Assembly: GCA_030748735.1 (NCBI GenBank)
Contig: JASMLK010000041.1
Coordinates: forward strand, 1 to 58,853
DNA: 58,853 bases
Reading direction: 5' to 3'
Source of the DNA: Myxococcota bacterium
GTDB lineage: Bacteria > Myxococcota_A > UBA9160 > UBA4427
Shown here in pieces: positions 7,914 to 17,051 of this stretch (positions are counted from its first letter, which is position 1; every line of letters starts with the position of its first letter). The position numbers and the translations under genes were made by a program. The notes beneath the pieces are model-generated. The model had not been told where the DNA came from. It made no database searches and saw only the letters and a program-made list of their open reading frames with translations.

Positions 7914-8753
7914 TTGGAAGCTTCGCGCGTCGAGCGTTTCGTTGAGCACATGCTTCCCGCGGTGATTCGTGCGGCAGGGCGAGCACGCGCGCTCGAAGGG
8001 CAGGTGCGCAACGTACCGAAGATCGACGAAGCCTCGCCCGAGAAGCAGGCACTCACGCGGGCGGATCTCGAGACCCAGGAGATCGTGCTCGAGACTCTCT
8101 TCGAAGCCTATCCCGACGTCGCTCTCGCGGCTGAAGAAGCGACGGAAACCGCCGAGCGCTTTGCCGCGCAGGCCGATGCTTGCGTCGTCGTCGACCCGAT
8201 CGACGGCACCCTCTGGTCGTACCTCGAGGGGCAGGGGCCTTACTCTGTCGTCGTGGGGCTCGCGGTCGATGCGATCTATCGCGCGGGCGTCGTGGCGCTC
8301 CCACGCGAGGGCGTCGCGTTCGACGGTACGCTCGATACCGGCGCTTTCGTGACCCGCCCCGCGCGCAAACGCCGCCCCGTACGGGCCACCGCCGATTCAC
8401 GCCGTGTCTTGCTTTCCAATGGCATCGACGAGGCCGCGGCAGAAGTCCTGCGCCGACGCGACTACGAAGTCATGCGCGCTTCGGGTGGTGCTGTGTCCGT
8501 GGCGCCGCTGATCGATGGCGTGTGTGCCGGCTTGCGGCATTCCGACAACGACGGGGGCATCAGCATTCGCGGGCGCGTGGGCGTCGTGATCGCGCGTGCA
8601 GCCGGTGCGCTCGTGTCGGCCGGAGAGGGCGCCGATTTCCCACGAGACATGGAAACCTTCGCTCCGGACCTGCTGATCGCGGCGAACCCCGCTGACCTCG
8701 AAGTCCTCGAGGAAGCACGCGCCGCGATTCGGACGACTTCGCGCTCAGCCTAG
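7914..8753 (+). CDS. IMPase/FBPase-superfamily phosphatase, divergent
   Basis: This protein of about 279 aa carries the first two metal-binding signatures of the inositol monophosphatase superfamily: AAEEATE and VVDPIDGTLWSYLEGQGPYSVV. The third signature (WDxAA) is not seen; the equivalent region reads NDGGISIRGRVGVVIARAAGA. It may therefore have altered metal binding or substrate. The TTG at 7914 is the earliest plausible start; ATG at 7950 is an alternative. Its TAG stop overlaps, on the opposite strand, the stop of the BI-1 gene through a shared CTAG. It is unrelated in context to the other family member at 1921-2682. Confidence 0.7.
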   Translation: MEASRVERFVEHMLPAVIRAAGRARALEGQVRNVPKIDEASPEKQALTRADLETQEIVLETLFEAYPDVALAAEEATETAERFAAQADACVVVDPIDGTLWSYLEGQGPYSVVVGLAVDAIYRAGVVALPREGVAFDGTLDTGAFVTRPARKRRPVRATADSRRVLLSNGIDEAAAEVLRRRDYEVMRASGGAVSVAPLIDGVCAGLRHSDNDGGISIRGRVGVVIARAAGALVSAGEGADFPRDMETFAPDLLIAANPADLEVLEEARAAIRTTSRSA

Positions 8754-9454
8754 TCGTCCGACGCCATGAAGAGGCGCAGCACGTACCAGAACATCAGTGC
8801 GACCGAGGCGAAGAGCTGTAGTGCCGCTGCGACGTGCCGGTCTTCGGGGTATTCGCGAAGAATCGACGACGTGTCGTGCAGGATCGCTGCGCCCGCCAGT
8901 CCCACCATCGCCACCGAGAACCAGGTGCCGAGCTCGAAGCCGAAGAGGACGGCACTGACGATCGCGAGCAGGGCGAGTACGCCACCCCACATCAGCATGC
9001 CGCGTAGGAACGAGAAGTCCTTGCGCGTGACGAACGCCACGGCGGTCAGCCCCGCGAAGCCGGCCATCGTCACGAAGGCTGCGTTCTGGATGACGCCGGG
9101 GAAGTTCATGTCGGCGATGTAGAGCATGGGGACCATGATGATCCCCTGCGCCGCGACGTAGCCCGCAAGCGCCGCGTACTGCGCACCGGGGTTGGCCGAG
9201 CTATGGGCGACGCGCGTCGCGAGCCAGCCCACGACCATGAAGGCGCCCAGGACCAGCAGCCACGAACCCGAGAGCAGGGTCTTCGCAATGGGCTCGGCGA
9301 GTCCGGACGTGAACAGCCAGATCTCGAAGAGCGCGAAACCGACGATCGAAGCCATCAGGTGGTTGTACGTGCGGCTGATGAACTCGCTGCGCGTCGCGGT
9401 GTCGCGCTGGCCGATCGGAATGGGTCGATCCGGAAAGCCGTAGTCCTGGTTCAT
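8750..9454 (-). CDS. Bax inhibitor-1/YccA family membrane protein
   Basis: This 234-aa integral inner-membrane protein of the BI-1 (TMBIM) family has about seven hydrophobic segments, from FALFEIWLFTSGL to the C-terminal FASVALMFWYVLRLF. The aspartate-bearing segment ILHDTSSILREYPEDRHVAAALQLF is characteristic. Relatives include YccA, which modulates FtsH, and BsYetJ, a pH-sensitive calcium leak channel; which role applies here is unknown. ATG 9454 is chosen because AAGGGAG lies 7 nt upstream and the longer ORF adds only arginine-rich sequence. It is convergent with the IMPase-like gene. Confidence 0.88.
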   Translation of the reverse strand: MNQDYGFPDRPIPIGQRDTATRSEFISRTYNHLMASIVGFALFEIWLFTSGLAEPIAKTLLSGSWLLVLGAFMVVGWLATRVAHSSANPGAQYAALAGYVAAQGIIMVPMLYIADMNFPGVIQNAAFVTMAGFAGLTAVAFVTRKDFSFLRGMLMWGGVLALLAIVSAVLFGFELGTWFSVAMVGLAGAAILHDTSSILREYPEDRHVAAALQLFASVALMFWYVLRLFMASDD

Positions 9455-9589
9455 GAGGTACTCCCTTTCGCGTTGTTCGGTGCGCGGTGCGTCTCGCGGC
9501 CTGGGTCGGGCGCCTTTGCCGGTTGGAGAGCATAGGCCGCTCGATGGTTCCCGCATCGGTCGTGAGGGAACCGGGGTTTACCTCCTCAC

Positions 9590-9628
9590 GCCCAAACGAA
9601 AACGGCGACCGTCCAAAGACGATCGCCG
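9590..9628 (-). terminator. Rho-independent terminator after ETF-QO gene
   Basis: On the minus strand an imperfect hairpin (CGGCGA pairing with TCGCCG, 9603-9628, with a further CGTC/GACG) is followed by TTTTCGTTT. It lies 84 bp past the stop of the ETF-quinone oxidoreductase gene. Confidence 0.65.
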
Positions 9629-9711
9629 CTCGTGGTTTCGCACAGTGTCGCTGAGCCGGTCGCTAGATCCGGGAAGCGCCTGCGGCCCAAAGATGCAAGG
9701 CGCGAAGCACC

Positions 9712-11403
9712 TTACATCTGGGAATAGTCCGGACCCTCGCCGCCCTCGGGCGTCGTCCAGGTGATGATCTGGTACGGATCCGCGATGTCGCACGTCTTGC
9801 AGTGCACGCAGTTTTCGTGGTGGATGAAGAGTTCCTTTCGGCCCGTCTCCTTGTTGTCCACCATTTCGTAGACCGCAGCCGGGCAGAAGTTCTCGCACGG
9901 GTTGCCGTAGTCGCGCGCGCATTCGTTCGCACAGACTTCCTTGTCCGCGACCTTCAGGTGATGGGGCTGGTCGGCTTCGTGCGCGGTGCCACTGAAGCCC
10001 ACCAGGTGTTCCTTACTGAAGGTGAGGACGTTGTCGAATTCGAAGGGCTCGGGCTGCTGCTTGCTGCGCGGCAGCTCCCAGATCTTCTTCATGGCGGAAT
10101 GGCTGGGGTGGGTCTTCAGCGGGTCGATCAGACCGCGGCCGCCGGTGATCATCATGAGCGGCACGTTGAGCCCCATGCCGAAGAGCGGGCTCACGTCCAT
10201 CGAGCCCGTGAAGTTGCGCGATTCGAGGTGTTCCTCATACGCCCAGCTGTCGCGGAAGCGTTCGGCGTAGCCGCCGAGGGTGACGGCCGAAAAGTCGTCG
10301 GCGAGCAGCGCGTCGACGATCGTCTCCGCGACCAGCATGCCTGACTTCATGGCCATGTGGACGCCCGCGAGCTTCATGATGTTCAGCATGCTCGCGCTGT
10401 CGCCGAGCAGCATCGCGCCGTTGGTGTAGAGCTTGGGCTGCGCGTAGAGTGCGCCGGTGGGGATACACTTGGCGCCGTACTTCACGAGCTCGGCCCCGTC
10501 GAGCAGGTCCCGCATGAAGGCCGTGGTCTTGAACTTCTGCGCCATCAGGTGTGGGTCGTTGTTCGGGTCTTCCGAAGACAGCCCCGTCACGAAACCGAAG
10601 GACACGAGGTTGTCCTTCATGTCGTAGAGCCACATGCCGTTCAGCTGGCCGAGCATCTCGGGGAGCAGCGAGCCGTGGACCACGCGCCCGGGCTGGTGCT
10701 TTTCGGGCTTCACGCGCCAGATTTCCTTGATGCCCGTTTCAAAGGTCTGCGGGTTGTCGCCGTGCATGTCGAAGCGATCGAGGAGCTGCTTCGCGCAGCT
10801 GCCGCGCACGCCTTCACCGAAGACGGTGACCTTGGCCAGGATGTCCATGCCGGGCTGGAAGGTGGGCTTCTGGCTGCCGTCGGCCGCGATGCCCATGTCG
10901 CCCGTGCGGACACCGAGGACCTTGTCGCCTTCGGTCAGCACTTCGGCGGCTGCGAAGCCCGGGTAGATTTCGATCCCGACCTCTTCGCACTTGGCGCCGA
11001 GCCACTTCACCACGTTGCTCAGCGACGCGACGTGGTAGCCGTTCTTGTAGAAGGGGGGCGGGCAGACGGGGCTCTTGATGTTGCCGCCGCGCCAGAAGAC
11101 ACGGAACTGCGAGTCGTCGCAGACGTGTTCGGTGGGGAAGCCCTGCTCGACGAAGTCGGGCATGAGTTCCTGGATCGCCTTGGGGTTGATGACCGCACCC
11201 GAGAGCTGGTGATCGCCGACTTCGGCCGCCTTCTCGATCACGAGGATCACGGGCATTTCGATCTGCTCACCGCCGCCCGCTGACGCCGCTTCGTTGTGGG
11301 CTTCGATCTGCTTTACGAGGTGGTAGGCCGACGACAGGTTCCCGGGGCCGGCACCGATGTAAAGGATGTCGACTTCCATGCTCTCGCGTTCGATTTCGCT
11401 CAT
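9712..11403 (-). CDS. Electron-transfer flavoprotein:ubiquinone oxidoreductase
   Basis: This 563-aa protein passes electrons from reduced ETF, fed by acyl-CoA dehydrogenases, to membrane quinone. It has an N-terminal FAD Rossmann motif (ILYIGAGPGNLSSAYHL), the conserved GDHQLSGAVINPKA stretch, and FLLGDSASMLN-type FAD contacts (MLLGDSASMLNIMKLAGVHMA). The C-terminal ferredoxin-like domain has the cysteines CANEC, CENFCP and NCVHCKTCDI that ligate the 4Fe-4S cluster. Length and domain order match the family. Start ATG 11403 is preceded by GGAGAG; residues before it are basic and non-conserved. ETF subunits are not in the window. It would serve the dehydrogenase at 275-1924. Confidence 0.95.
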   Translation of the reverse strand: MSEIERESMEVDILYIGAGPGNLSSAYHLVKQIEAHNEAASAGGGEQIEMPVILVIEKAAEVGDHQLSGAVINPKAIQELMPDFVEQGFPTEHVCDDSQFRVFWRGGNIKSPVCPPPFYKNGYHVASLSNVVKWLGAKCEEVGIEIYPGFAAAEVLTEGDKVLGVRTGDMGIAADGSQKPTFQPGMDILAKVTVFGEGVRGSCAKQLLDRFDMHGDNPQTFETGIKEIWRVKPEKHQPGRVVHGSLLPEMLGQLNGMWLYDMKDNLVSFGFVTGLSSEDPNNDPHLMAQKFKTTAFMRDLLDGAELVKYGAKCIPTGALYAQPKLYTNGAMLLGDSASMLNIMKLAGVHMAMKSGMLVAETIVDALLADDFSAVTLGGYAERFRDSWAYEEHLESRNFTGSMDVSPLFGMGLNVPLMMITGGRGLIDPLKTHPSHSAMKKIWELPRSKQQPEPFEFDNVLTFSKEHLVGFSGTAHEADQPHHLKVADKEVCANECARDYGNPCENFCPAAVYEMVDNKETGRKELFIHHENCVHCKTCDIADPYQIITWTTPEGGEGPDYSQM

Positions 11404-12103
11404 CGCTCTTGCTCTCCGTGGGTGGCGCTGCGCATTCGTCCTGTTGTCTCGAGAGGTCTTTCGAGATTTCCGAACGCAGCGATTCCGTGTCAGATCGCTC
11501 CGTGGGGCACCGGGCGAGTGAAGGGTTCCGAATTCCTGCTTCGAGTTTCGAGTTCGGGCGCGTGGGTCGTGTCTGATCGCCACATGCACCGGAGCTGAAA
11601 CCGGGGCCGTGAGCGAGCCGAGCGCCGAATCGGATTTGGAAGGGGTAGCGACGACGTGGCGTCTGTCGCGACGTGGGCAAGGTAGGGAAGACCCCTACAC
11701 GGTGCAAAGCAACGGCCGCTTCGCGCGCAAGCAGCTCGTTGAGGAACCCCGACCGAGCCAGCCGTAGTCATTCGGCCTGAGATCAAGGCGCGGAATCGCA
11801 GGCGTAGCCGTAGTTCGAAAGCACTGCTTTCGAGTGGTCGCGGTTTCGCAACGCAGAGATCGGGTCGAAGGGCTGCGGATGGCGACCGAAGGGGTCCTCA
11901 ATGAGCTGCTGGGGATTCGTTGCCGCCCCAACGGTGCTCCTCTACCTTGCGCAACCCGCGTGCGATCCACCGTCCGACGCATGTCTTTCGCGGCGACGGA
12001 AGCGCCACGCCCCGTGGCGCTCGGCACCCGACCCGGAGTCGCACCGGGCCGAACCGGGGGGTTGCACGGACCGAACCGCGCACTGAACCGATCGGAACAC
12101 GCA
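11404..12103. other. 700-bp divergent intergenic region
   Basis: It separates the ETF-QO gene from the hypothetical gene at 12104. Frames here are arginine-rich and unconvincing. The only distinct signal is a 19-bp palindrome at 11815-11833 (TCGAAAGCA, one base, TGCTTTCGA), which looks like a dimeric-regulator operator or a small hairpin. Confidence 0.55.
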
Positions 12104-13063
12104 ATGCATGACTGGGAGTTCGTCGAGCTCGTCCGGGAATCGTTCGTCGTCGACCGGACGCTGCGGGCGCTTTTCGATCGGTTCCAGCGGGGCGCGCCGT
12201 GCTTCGAAGAAGTGGCTCTGCTCGTGGGCGATTCCGAGGACAGCATCCTCTTTCGTCTGAAGGAGCGCTGCCACGCATTGTTCCGCCGCGACCCGGCGGG
12301 GCGTTCGGAAATGCACCGCGAAGTGCTCTTCGACCTGACCGTGGGCTCATTGTTTCACGAAGCCATGAAGCTGCGCGAGAACCTCTACCAGCAGGAGGTC
12401 TACGTGCCGCAGGTCGAGGCCCTGCTCGACGAACACGGCACCGAGGACCTCGCGTTTCTTCGCGAGTTCCAGAAGATCCAGGAAGCCGGCGCCGGCCGGA
12501 CCCTCGACGCCATGCGCGAAACCGAGGTGCTGCTGGGGCAGACCCGCAAGCAGCTGCGAGCCCTCCTCAAGGTCCATGCCGACAACGGGCTGCTGATTCG
12601 CAACCTGATCGACGACCAGGACGATGTCGAAGAAACCTTCGGCTGCGAACTCACGGAATTGCTTGCAGAGCTACACGAGAGTGCGGCCGAGGGTTATCGC
12701 GTGGCGGCGCATTCGTGTCTCGAAAGCGCCTTCTTCGAATCGGCACTGCGCTGTCTCGACGTGGCGCTCGAGGCGGGTGACTCCGACGAAAACGGTGGCG
12801 CGCAGCTGAAGCGCCTGCGGTGTTACGCCGAGGGCATGGGTTACTTCACCGCCGGAAAATACGATCGCAGCATCGATTCGCTCGAGCGATGGATCGAAGC
12901 GAACCCCGCCCCGGACGAAGGGCGCTACCTCGTCTTCGCCGAACTCGCGTTGTCGCGCATGGGCAAACTCGTGGACAGCGAGATCGACGCGGGCCTGATC
13001 GAACGCGCAGACACACTCGTCGAAGTGATCCGCGGCTACGACACCCCCCAAATCGAGGCGTAG
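12104..13063 (+). CDS. Hypothetical protein with TPR-like C-terminus
   Basis: A 319-aa, probably cytoplasmic protein with no signal peptide or membrane segment. The N-terminal third is helical and charged (MHDWEFVELVRESFVVDRTL). The C-terminal half has alternating helices of tetratricopeptide type (SALRCLDVALEAGDSDEN, YFTAGKYDRSIDSLERWIEANPAPDEGRYL). Strong GC bias at third positions supports that it is coding. ATG 12104 is chosen because upstream in-frame sequence loses this character, although the ribosome-binding site is weak. It converges on lgt. No function is assigned. Confidence 0.65.
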   Translation: MHDWEFVELVRESFVVDRTLRALFDRFQRGAPCFEEVALLVGDSEDSILFRLKERCHALFRRDPAGRSEMHREVLFDLTVGSLFHEAMKLRENLYQQEVYVPQVEALLDEHGTEDLAFLREFQKIQEAGAGRTLDAMRETEVLLGQTRKQLRALLKVHADNGLLIRNLIDDQDDVEETFGCELTELLAELHESAAEGYRVAAHSCLESAFFESALRCLDVALEAGDSDENGGAQLKRLRCYAEGMGYFTAGKYDRSIDSLERWIEANPAPDEGRYLVFAELALSRMGKLVDSEIDAGLIERADTLVEVIRGYDTPQIEA

Positions 13064-13093
13064 CGGGTTCAGCCGAGCGCAGCGGATTCAGCC

Positions 13094-13855
13094 TCAGGCG
13101 GGGACGGCGCCCTCGGCACGGTCCTTGTTCCGGAAGTAGAACCAGAACGAAATCCCCGAGATCACCAGCCCGATCCCGATCCACTGGGGCTCGGTCAGCC
13201 CGAGCGCGACTTCCGGGTTGACGCGCAGGTTCTCGATGAAGATGCGACCGAACCCGTTGGCCGCCATGTACTCGCCGAACAGGAAGGGGCTCTTCTTGCG
13301 GCGCGAATAGAGCACCAACGCCACGGGGATGAGCCAGGCGACTTCGTAGAGCTGGGTCGGATGGACGGGATAGTCGACCGGCGGCGCACCGTTGGGAAAG
13401 GCCACGGCCCAGGGCAGGTCGCTCGCCTTGCCATAGTCGTCACCGACCAGGAAGCACCCGATCCGTCCGAATGATTGCCCGACCGCCGTCGCGACGGCGC
13501 CCGCCTCGAACAAGCCGCGCATGTCGATGCGGTAGAAGCGACTCGCGATTGCGCCCGCTGCGATGCCACCGAGGAGTCCGCCGTACCAGGTGATGCCATC
13601 GCGGCGAAAGAAGTAGCCGGCGAAGTCGCCGCCTTCGCGAAACATCATGTCGACCGCGAAATAGAGCTTGGCACCGAGCACGCCGCCGATCATGACGAAC
13701 AGCAGCAGGTTCGAACTGAGTTCGACATCGATGCCCTTGCCCGGCAGTTCGCGAACCGTGAGCCAATAGGCCGCCAGAAAGCCGATCGCCATCATCATGC
13801 CGAAGCTGCTGATCGGGTAGTCGATGCCTGGAATGGTGAACAGAATGGGATACAA
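13094..13855 (-). CDS. lgt: Prolipoprotein diacylglyceryl transferase
   Basis: This 253-aa inner-membrane enzyme transfers diacylglycerol from phosphatidylglycerol to the lipobox cysteine of prolipoproteins, the first step of lipoprotein maturation; BamD at 56708-57520 is a likely client. It has several transmembrane segments, YGGLLGG, and HPTQLYE near the middle. The Lgt signature, usually GRxGNFxNxE, reads GRIGCFLVGDDYG, keeping the essential arginine but with Asn and Glu positions changed. Start is TTG 13855, with GGAG at 7-nt spacing. Its last TM segment ends in a short charged tail. Confidence 0.9.
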   Translation of the reverse strand: MYPILFTIPGIDYPISSFGMMMAIGFLAAYWLTVRELPGKGIDVELSSNLLLFVMIGGVLGAKLYFAVDMMFREGGDFAGYFFRRDGITWYGGLLGGIAAGAIASRFYRIDMRGLFEAGAVATAVGQSFGRIGCFLVGDDYGKASDLPWAVAFPNGAPPVDYPVHPTQLYEVAWLIPVALVLYSRRKKSPFLFGEYMAANGFGRIFIENLRVNPEVALGLTEPQWIGIGLVISGISFWFYFRNKDRAEGAVPA

Positions 13856-13976
13856 GGTGGTCTCCGGGCGCGCAGCCTACGCGACCGCAACAGCCCGGGC
13901 AAGCAGCAGTCGAGATCGCAGCTCGCGGGCGAGGGGCGCCGAGCGCTTCAGTGCGCGCGCCGCACCGGCCGGACCT

Positions 13977-15536
13977 CTAGCGATGTTCGATGACGACCGT
14001 GAACGTCGCACCTTCGCCAGGTGCCGACTCGACGTCGACGCGGCCACCGTGGGCGTGGGCGATCTTCTTCACGATCGACAGGCCGACGCCGGTCGATCGT
14101 GCCTCGTCACCACGGGGAACCGAATGAAAGGCGTCGAAGATCTTCGGTTGCACGTCTTCGTTGATCCCGCGTCCGTTGTCGCGCACCACGATCACCCGCT
14201 GTTCCGGGATCTGGCCAATGGTGATCTCGATTTGCGGGTCTGGAACGTCTCCCATGTGACGAACCGCATTGCCGACCAGGTTCGAAAAGATCTGATAGAG
14301 CTGGGTGCGATCGCATTGAACGAGCGGTGGTGCGCTGGGAAGGAGCAGGGAGATTCCGCGTTCTTCGAGGCGGGGTTTCAGTTCGGCCTGCACTTCGAGC
14401 AGCACGTCGCGCGGATCGCATACTGGGGGTGTGTCGCTCGAGTCGGCGTCGCGCGTCGATAGCTCGAGCAGGTCGCGCGTCATGCGATTCATGTTCGTGC
14501 CCGCCTGCTCGATACGCTCGAGGAAGCGGTACCCCTTTTCGTCTAGCCGCGGTGCGTAGTCCTGTTTCATGAGTCGCGTGAAGCCGAGCAGGGCGACCAG
14601 CGGTGAACGCAGGTCGTGCGACACCGTGTGAACGTACGATTCGAGCGAGTGGATCTTCTGCTTGAAGCGCTCGATCATGTGTTGTTGTTGGGTGGCGTCG
14701 CGCAGTGAAAGGACGCGACCCAGCGGTGCGCCCTCCAGGTCTTCGAAGGGGCGGCTCGACACCTCGATCCACGTAATCTGCCCGTCGGGCTGGGTGACTT
14801 CGACGACCGAGCGTTCCGGATCACTCGTGTCGCGGTGCGAGTTTTCCTGGGGTCCAGCGGGTGCCATGGCTCTCATGGGAAGGTGGGCCGTGATCGGTGT
14901 GTCGATCAGGCTTTCCCGATTCGCTCCGAGCAGTTCGGCTGCACGCGTGTTGGTGTAGTTGATGAAGCCGAGGGGATCGATGGTCAGTGTGGCTTCGGGG
15001 TGTTCGTCGAGCATCGGTCGATGTTCGGTCGCTATCGCGCCAGGCGCAGGTTCTTGCGTCCGCGCAGCGGGTCGAGGTCGAAGGATGACCACGTAGAGTG
15101 GGATCGACACCGCCTCGCGCCAGGGCTTGCCGTGAGTTTCGATGGAACTTTCGACACGAAACGCGCTGAGCTCGACCGGACATCGATCGTGTGCGTCGAG
15201 CAGGGCGCAGTCTACGATCGTCTCGCCTTCTTCGAGCTGCGACAGCACGCCTTCGATTCGTGCGCTCAGTCGCTCGACGTCGAGGGGCGGAGCCATGGTC
15301 GCTTTCGACCTGGACGACGTCCCTTCCATGAAGCGTTGGCAGAGCGTTGCCAGCGGCTTATCGACGGACTCGACACGGCCGCCTGTCAGGCGGTCGAGGC
15401 AGCGACTCGTCCAGACCACCAATCCCCGTTCGTCGGTAACCAGGACGGAACCGTGAAGTTCGCCGAGTCCATCGAGAAGTTCCCTTGCCGGAACGCCATC
15501 GATCAGGCCGAGGTTGGGGGGGGAGCTGTCGTTCAT
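13977..15536 (-). CDS. PAS-domain sensor histidine kinase
   Basis: A 519-aa soluble two-component kinase. Two PAS-like regions come first (about 20-130, and about 180-290 with NYTNTRAAELLGANRESLI and a PAC-like EDLEGAPLGRVLSLRDAT). A HisKA domain follows with phospho-acceptor His307 in SHDLRSPLVALLGF, then a HATPase_c domain with N box (NAVRHMGD), G1 (DNGRGIN) and G2 (STGVGLSIVKKIAHAHGG). No transmembrane helix is seen, so it senses a cytoplasmic or membrane-permeable cue. No response regulator lies beside it, so it is an orphan here. ATG 15536 is chosen because longer frames add low-complexity non-coding-like residues. It is divergent from the hydrolase gene. Confidence 0.9.
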   Translation of the reverse strand: MNDSSPPNLGLIDGVPARELLDGLGELHGSVLVTDERGLVVWTSRCLDRLTGGRVESVDKPLATLCQRFMEGTSSRSKATMAPPLDVERLSARIEGVLSQLEEGETIVDCALLDAHDRCPVELSAFRVESSIETHGKPWREAVSIPLYVVILRPRPAARTQEPAPGAIATEHRPMLDEHPEATLTIDPLGFINYTNTRAAELLGANRESLIDTPITAHLPMRAMAPAGPQENSHRDTSDPERSVVEVTQPDGQITWIEVSSRPFEDLEGAPLGRVLSLRDATQQQHMIERFKQKIHSLESYVHTVSHDLRSPLVALLGFTRLMKQDYAPRLDEKGYRFLERIEQAGTNMNRMTRDLLELSTRDADSSDTPPVCDPRDVLLEVQAELKPRLEERGISLLLPSAPPLVQCDRTQLYQIFSNLVGNAVRHMGDVPDPQIEITIGQIPEQRVIVVRDNGRGINEDVQPKIFDAFHSVPRGDEARSTGVGLSIVKKIAHAHGGRVDVESAPGEGATFTVVIEHR

Positions 15537-16119
15537 GCGTCGTCTCGAGACGTTGCCGGACAGATCAGCTTCATAAAGAGTCGTCAACCGCACCGCCTCA
15601 CTGCTTGGGGCTTCGCATGTTATCAGAGCGCTGGAACCAGGGTCAATCAATTGCGCAAAGCGGAGTCGCGATACGAAACACTCTGGTGTTGGCGCGGTAT
15701 GGATCGCGGCGCTGTTCGCATGCCGATCAAAAATTGCGCGAAACGAATCAGTTCTTTCGCAAGGGCGAGAATCGCAGCAATACTTCCGGGATTCGTTGCA
15801 CTCCGTCAATCCAATGTGACAATCGTTCTCACCGCTGGAGAAGCGCGGGGCTTCGTGCAGATAGGGGGTACAAGGCCGCTCGTGCCCACCAGGGCCCGCA
15901 GCAGCGCCTGGTGGCCTCTGGGGCGCCGAAACGCTGGGAGGGGCCGCGAAACGAATGACTGTTATTCTCGCGCCCCCCGGATTGCAGCGATGGTCTCCGT
16001 GACGAGTAAAGGCGGTGTTCCGCTGCCCTCATGACGTCGCAGGGGGGGGAGGGGGGGGTATTTCCGCTAGGAAAACCGTGGAACGCGAGCCGGCAGCGGC
16101 TTCGCCTGGAGGACACGCA
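15537..16119. other. 583-bp divergent intergenic region
   Basis: It lies between the histidine kinase and the alpha/beta hydrolase and probably contains both promoters. It holds a perfect 8-bp inverted repeat CCACCAGG/CCTGGTGG (15886-15893 and 15907-15914) and a G-rich block (16036-16059, two runs of eight Gs split by one A). No gene or known RNA was recognised. Confidence 0.5.
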
Positions 16120-17031
16120 ATGGCGCCAGAGCAAGCGGGCACGCCCGACGACGCGATTCGTCGCATCGAGGGCCGGCTCGAAAAGCACGAACGCTCATGG
16201 CTGTTTCGGCGAAGCTGGATCCCCCGCGAGCCAACGCGCACGATCGCACTGGTGCACGGCTTCGGTGAGCACAGCGGACGCTACGAGCACGTCGGCGCCT
16301 GGTTTGCCCGCCGCGGCGCCGAGGTGCACGGCTTCGACTTGCGGGGGCACGGGCGGTCGAGCGGTAAGCGCGGGCACGTCGATGCGTTCGCGGATTACCT
16401 CGACGACCTCGAGCGGTTCCTCGACGTCGTGCGCAGCACAGCAGAAGGTCGCCCCGTGACCTTGATCGGGCACAGCATGGGCGGACTGATCGTGACCTCA
16501 CTCGCGGTGGAGCGGAGCCCGGACGTGCAGAGTGTCGTGACGTCGGGAGCGGCACTGGCCGTCAGTCCCGATCTCGAGGGTTTCAAGGTGTCGCTTGCGA
16601 AGTGGTTGGGGCGATTGCTTCCCCGCGTGGCGATGGACGCGGGCCTCGACCCGAACGGAATCTGTACGGACGCCGAAGTCGTCCGGCAATACGTCGCGGA
16701 CCCTCTCGTCCACGGAACATCCACGATGTCTCACGCCGCTGCGTTGTTCGATCAGATGGATCGTGTACGCGGCGCAGGTCGCGAGGTTGGCATTCCGATG
16801 TTCGTGACCCATGGTGCCCTCGATGCACTTTGCCCTCCCGTCGGAAGCGAACAGTTTCATCAGTCATTGCCAGGAGCGGCGGAGGGTGACGCGTCACCCG
16901 TTGCAACGCTCCGGATCTACCCGCGCAGCGGTCACGAAATCATGAACGACGTCGAACAAGAAAGCGTCTTGAGCGACTACCAGACCTGGATCGAACAGCG
17001 CGAAGCCGATACGCGTAGCGAAAGCGCGTGA
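16120..17031 (+). CDS. Alpha/beta hydrolase, monoacylglycerol-lipase-like
   Basis: A 303-aa serine hydrolase of the 'Hydrolase_4' lysophospholipase/monoglyceride lipase type. Visible features are LVHGFGEHSGRYEHVGAWF (oxyanion HG motif), FDLRGHGRSSGKRGHVDAF, the nucleophile elbow GHSMGGLI, an acidic residue in THGALDALCPP and the catalytic histidine in YPRSGHEIMNDVE. No signal peptide, so it is likely cytoplasmic. ATG 16120 is preceded by GGAGGA. It ends 20 bp before moaC, so the two may be co-transcribed. Substrate is inferred from family only. Confidence 0.88.
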   Translation: MAPEQAGTPDDAIRRIEGRLEKHERSWLFRRSWIPREPTRTIALVHGFGEHSGRYEHVGAWFARRGAEVHGFDLRGHGRSSGKRGHVDAFADYLDDLERFLDVVRSTAEGRPVTLIGHSMGGLIVTSLAVERSPDVQSVVTSGAALAVSPDLEGFKVSLAKWLGRLLPRVAMDAGLDPNGICTDAEVVRQYVADPLVHGTSTMSHAAALFDQMDRVRGAGREVGIPMFVTHGALDALCPPVGSEQFHQSLPGAAEGDASPVATLRIYPRSGHEIMNDVEQESVLSDYQTWIEQREADTRSESA

Positions 17032-17051
17032 AACCCGAGTGAGAGATCGAC

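Noticed and set aside
11834-12103. N-terminal extension of the hypothetical protein at 12104
   Set aside because: The 90 added residues are Arg/Pro-rich without the codon pattern seen after 12104.
15886-15914. Rho-independent terminator in the kinase-hydrolase gap
   Set aside because: The hairpin has no T-tract on either strand and lies between divergent gene starts.
16036-16059. G-rich block (two runs of eight Gs) as a quadruplex regulator
   Set aside because: Simple G-runs are common in such high-GC spacers and can reflect sequencing error; no supporting context.
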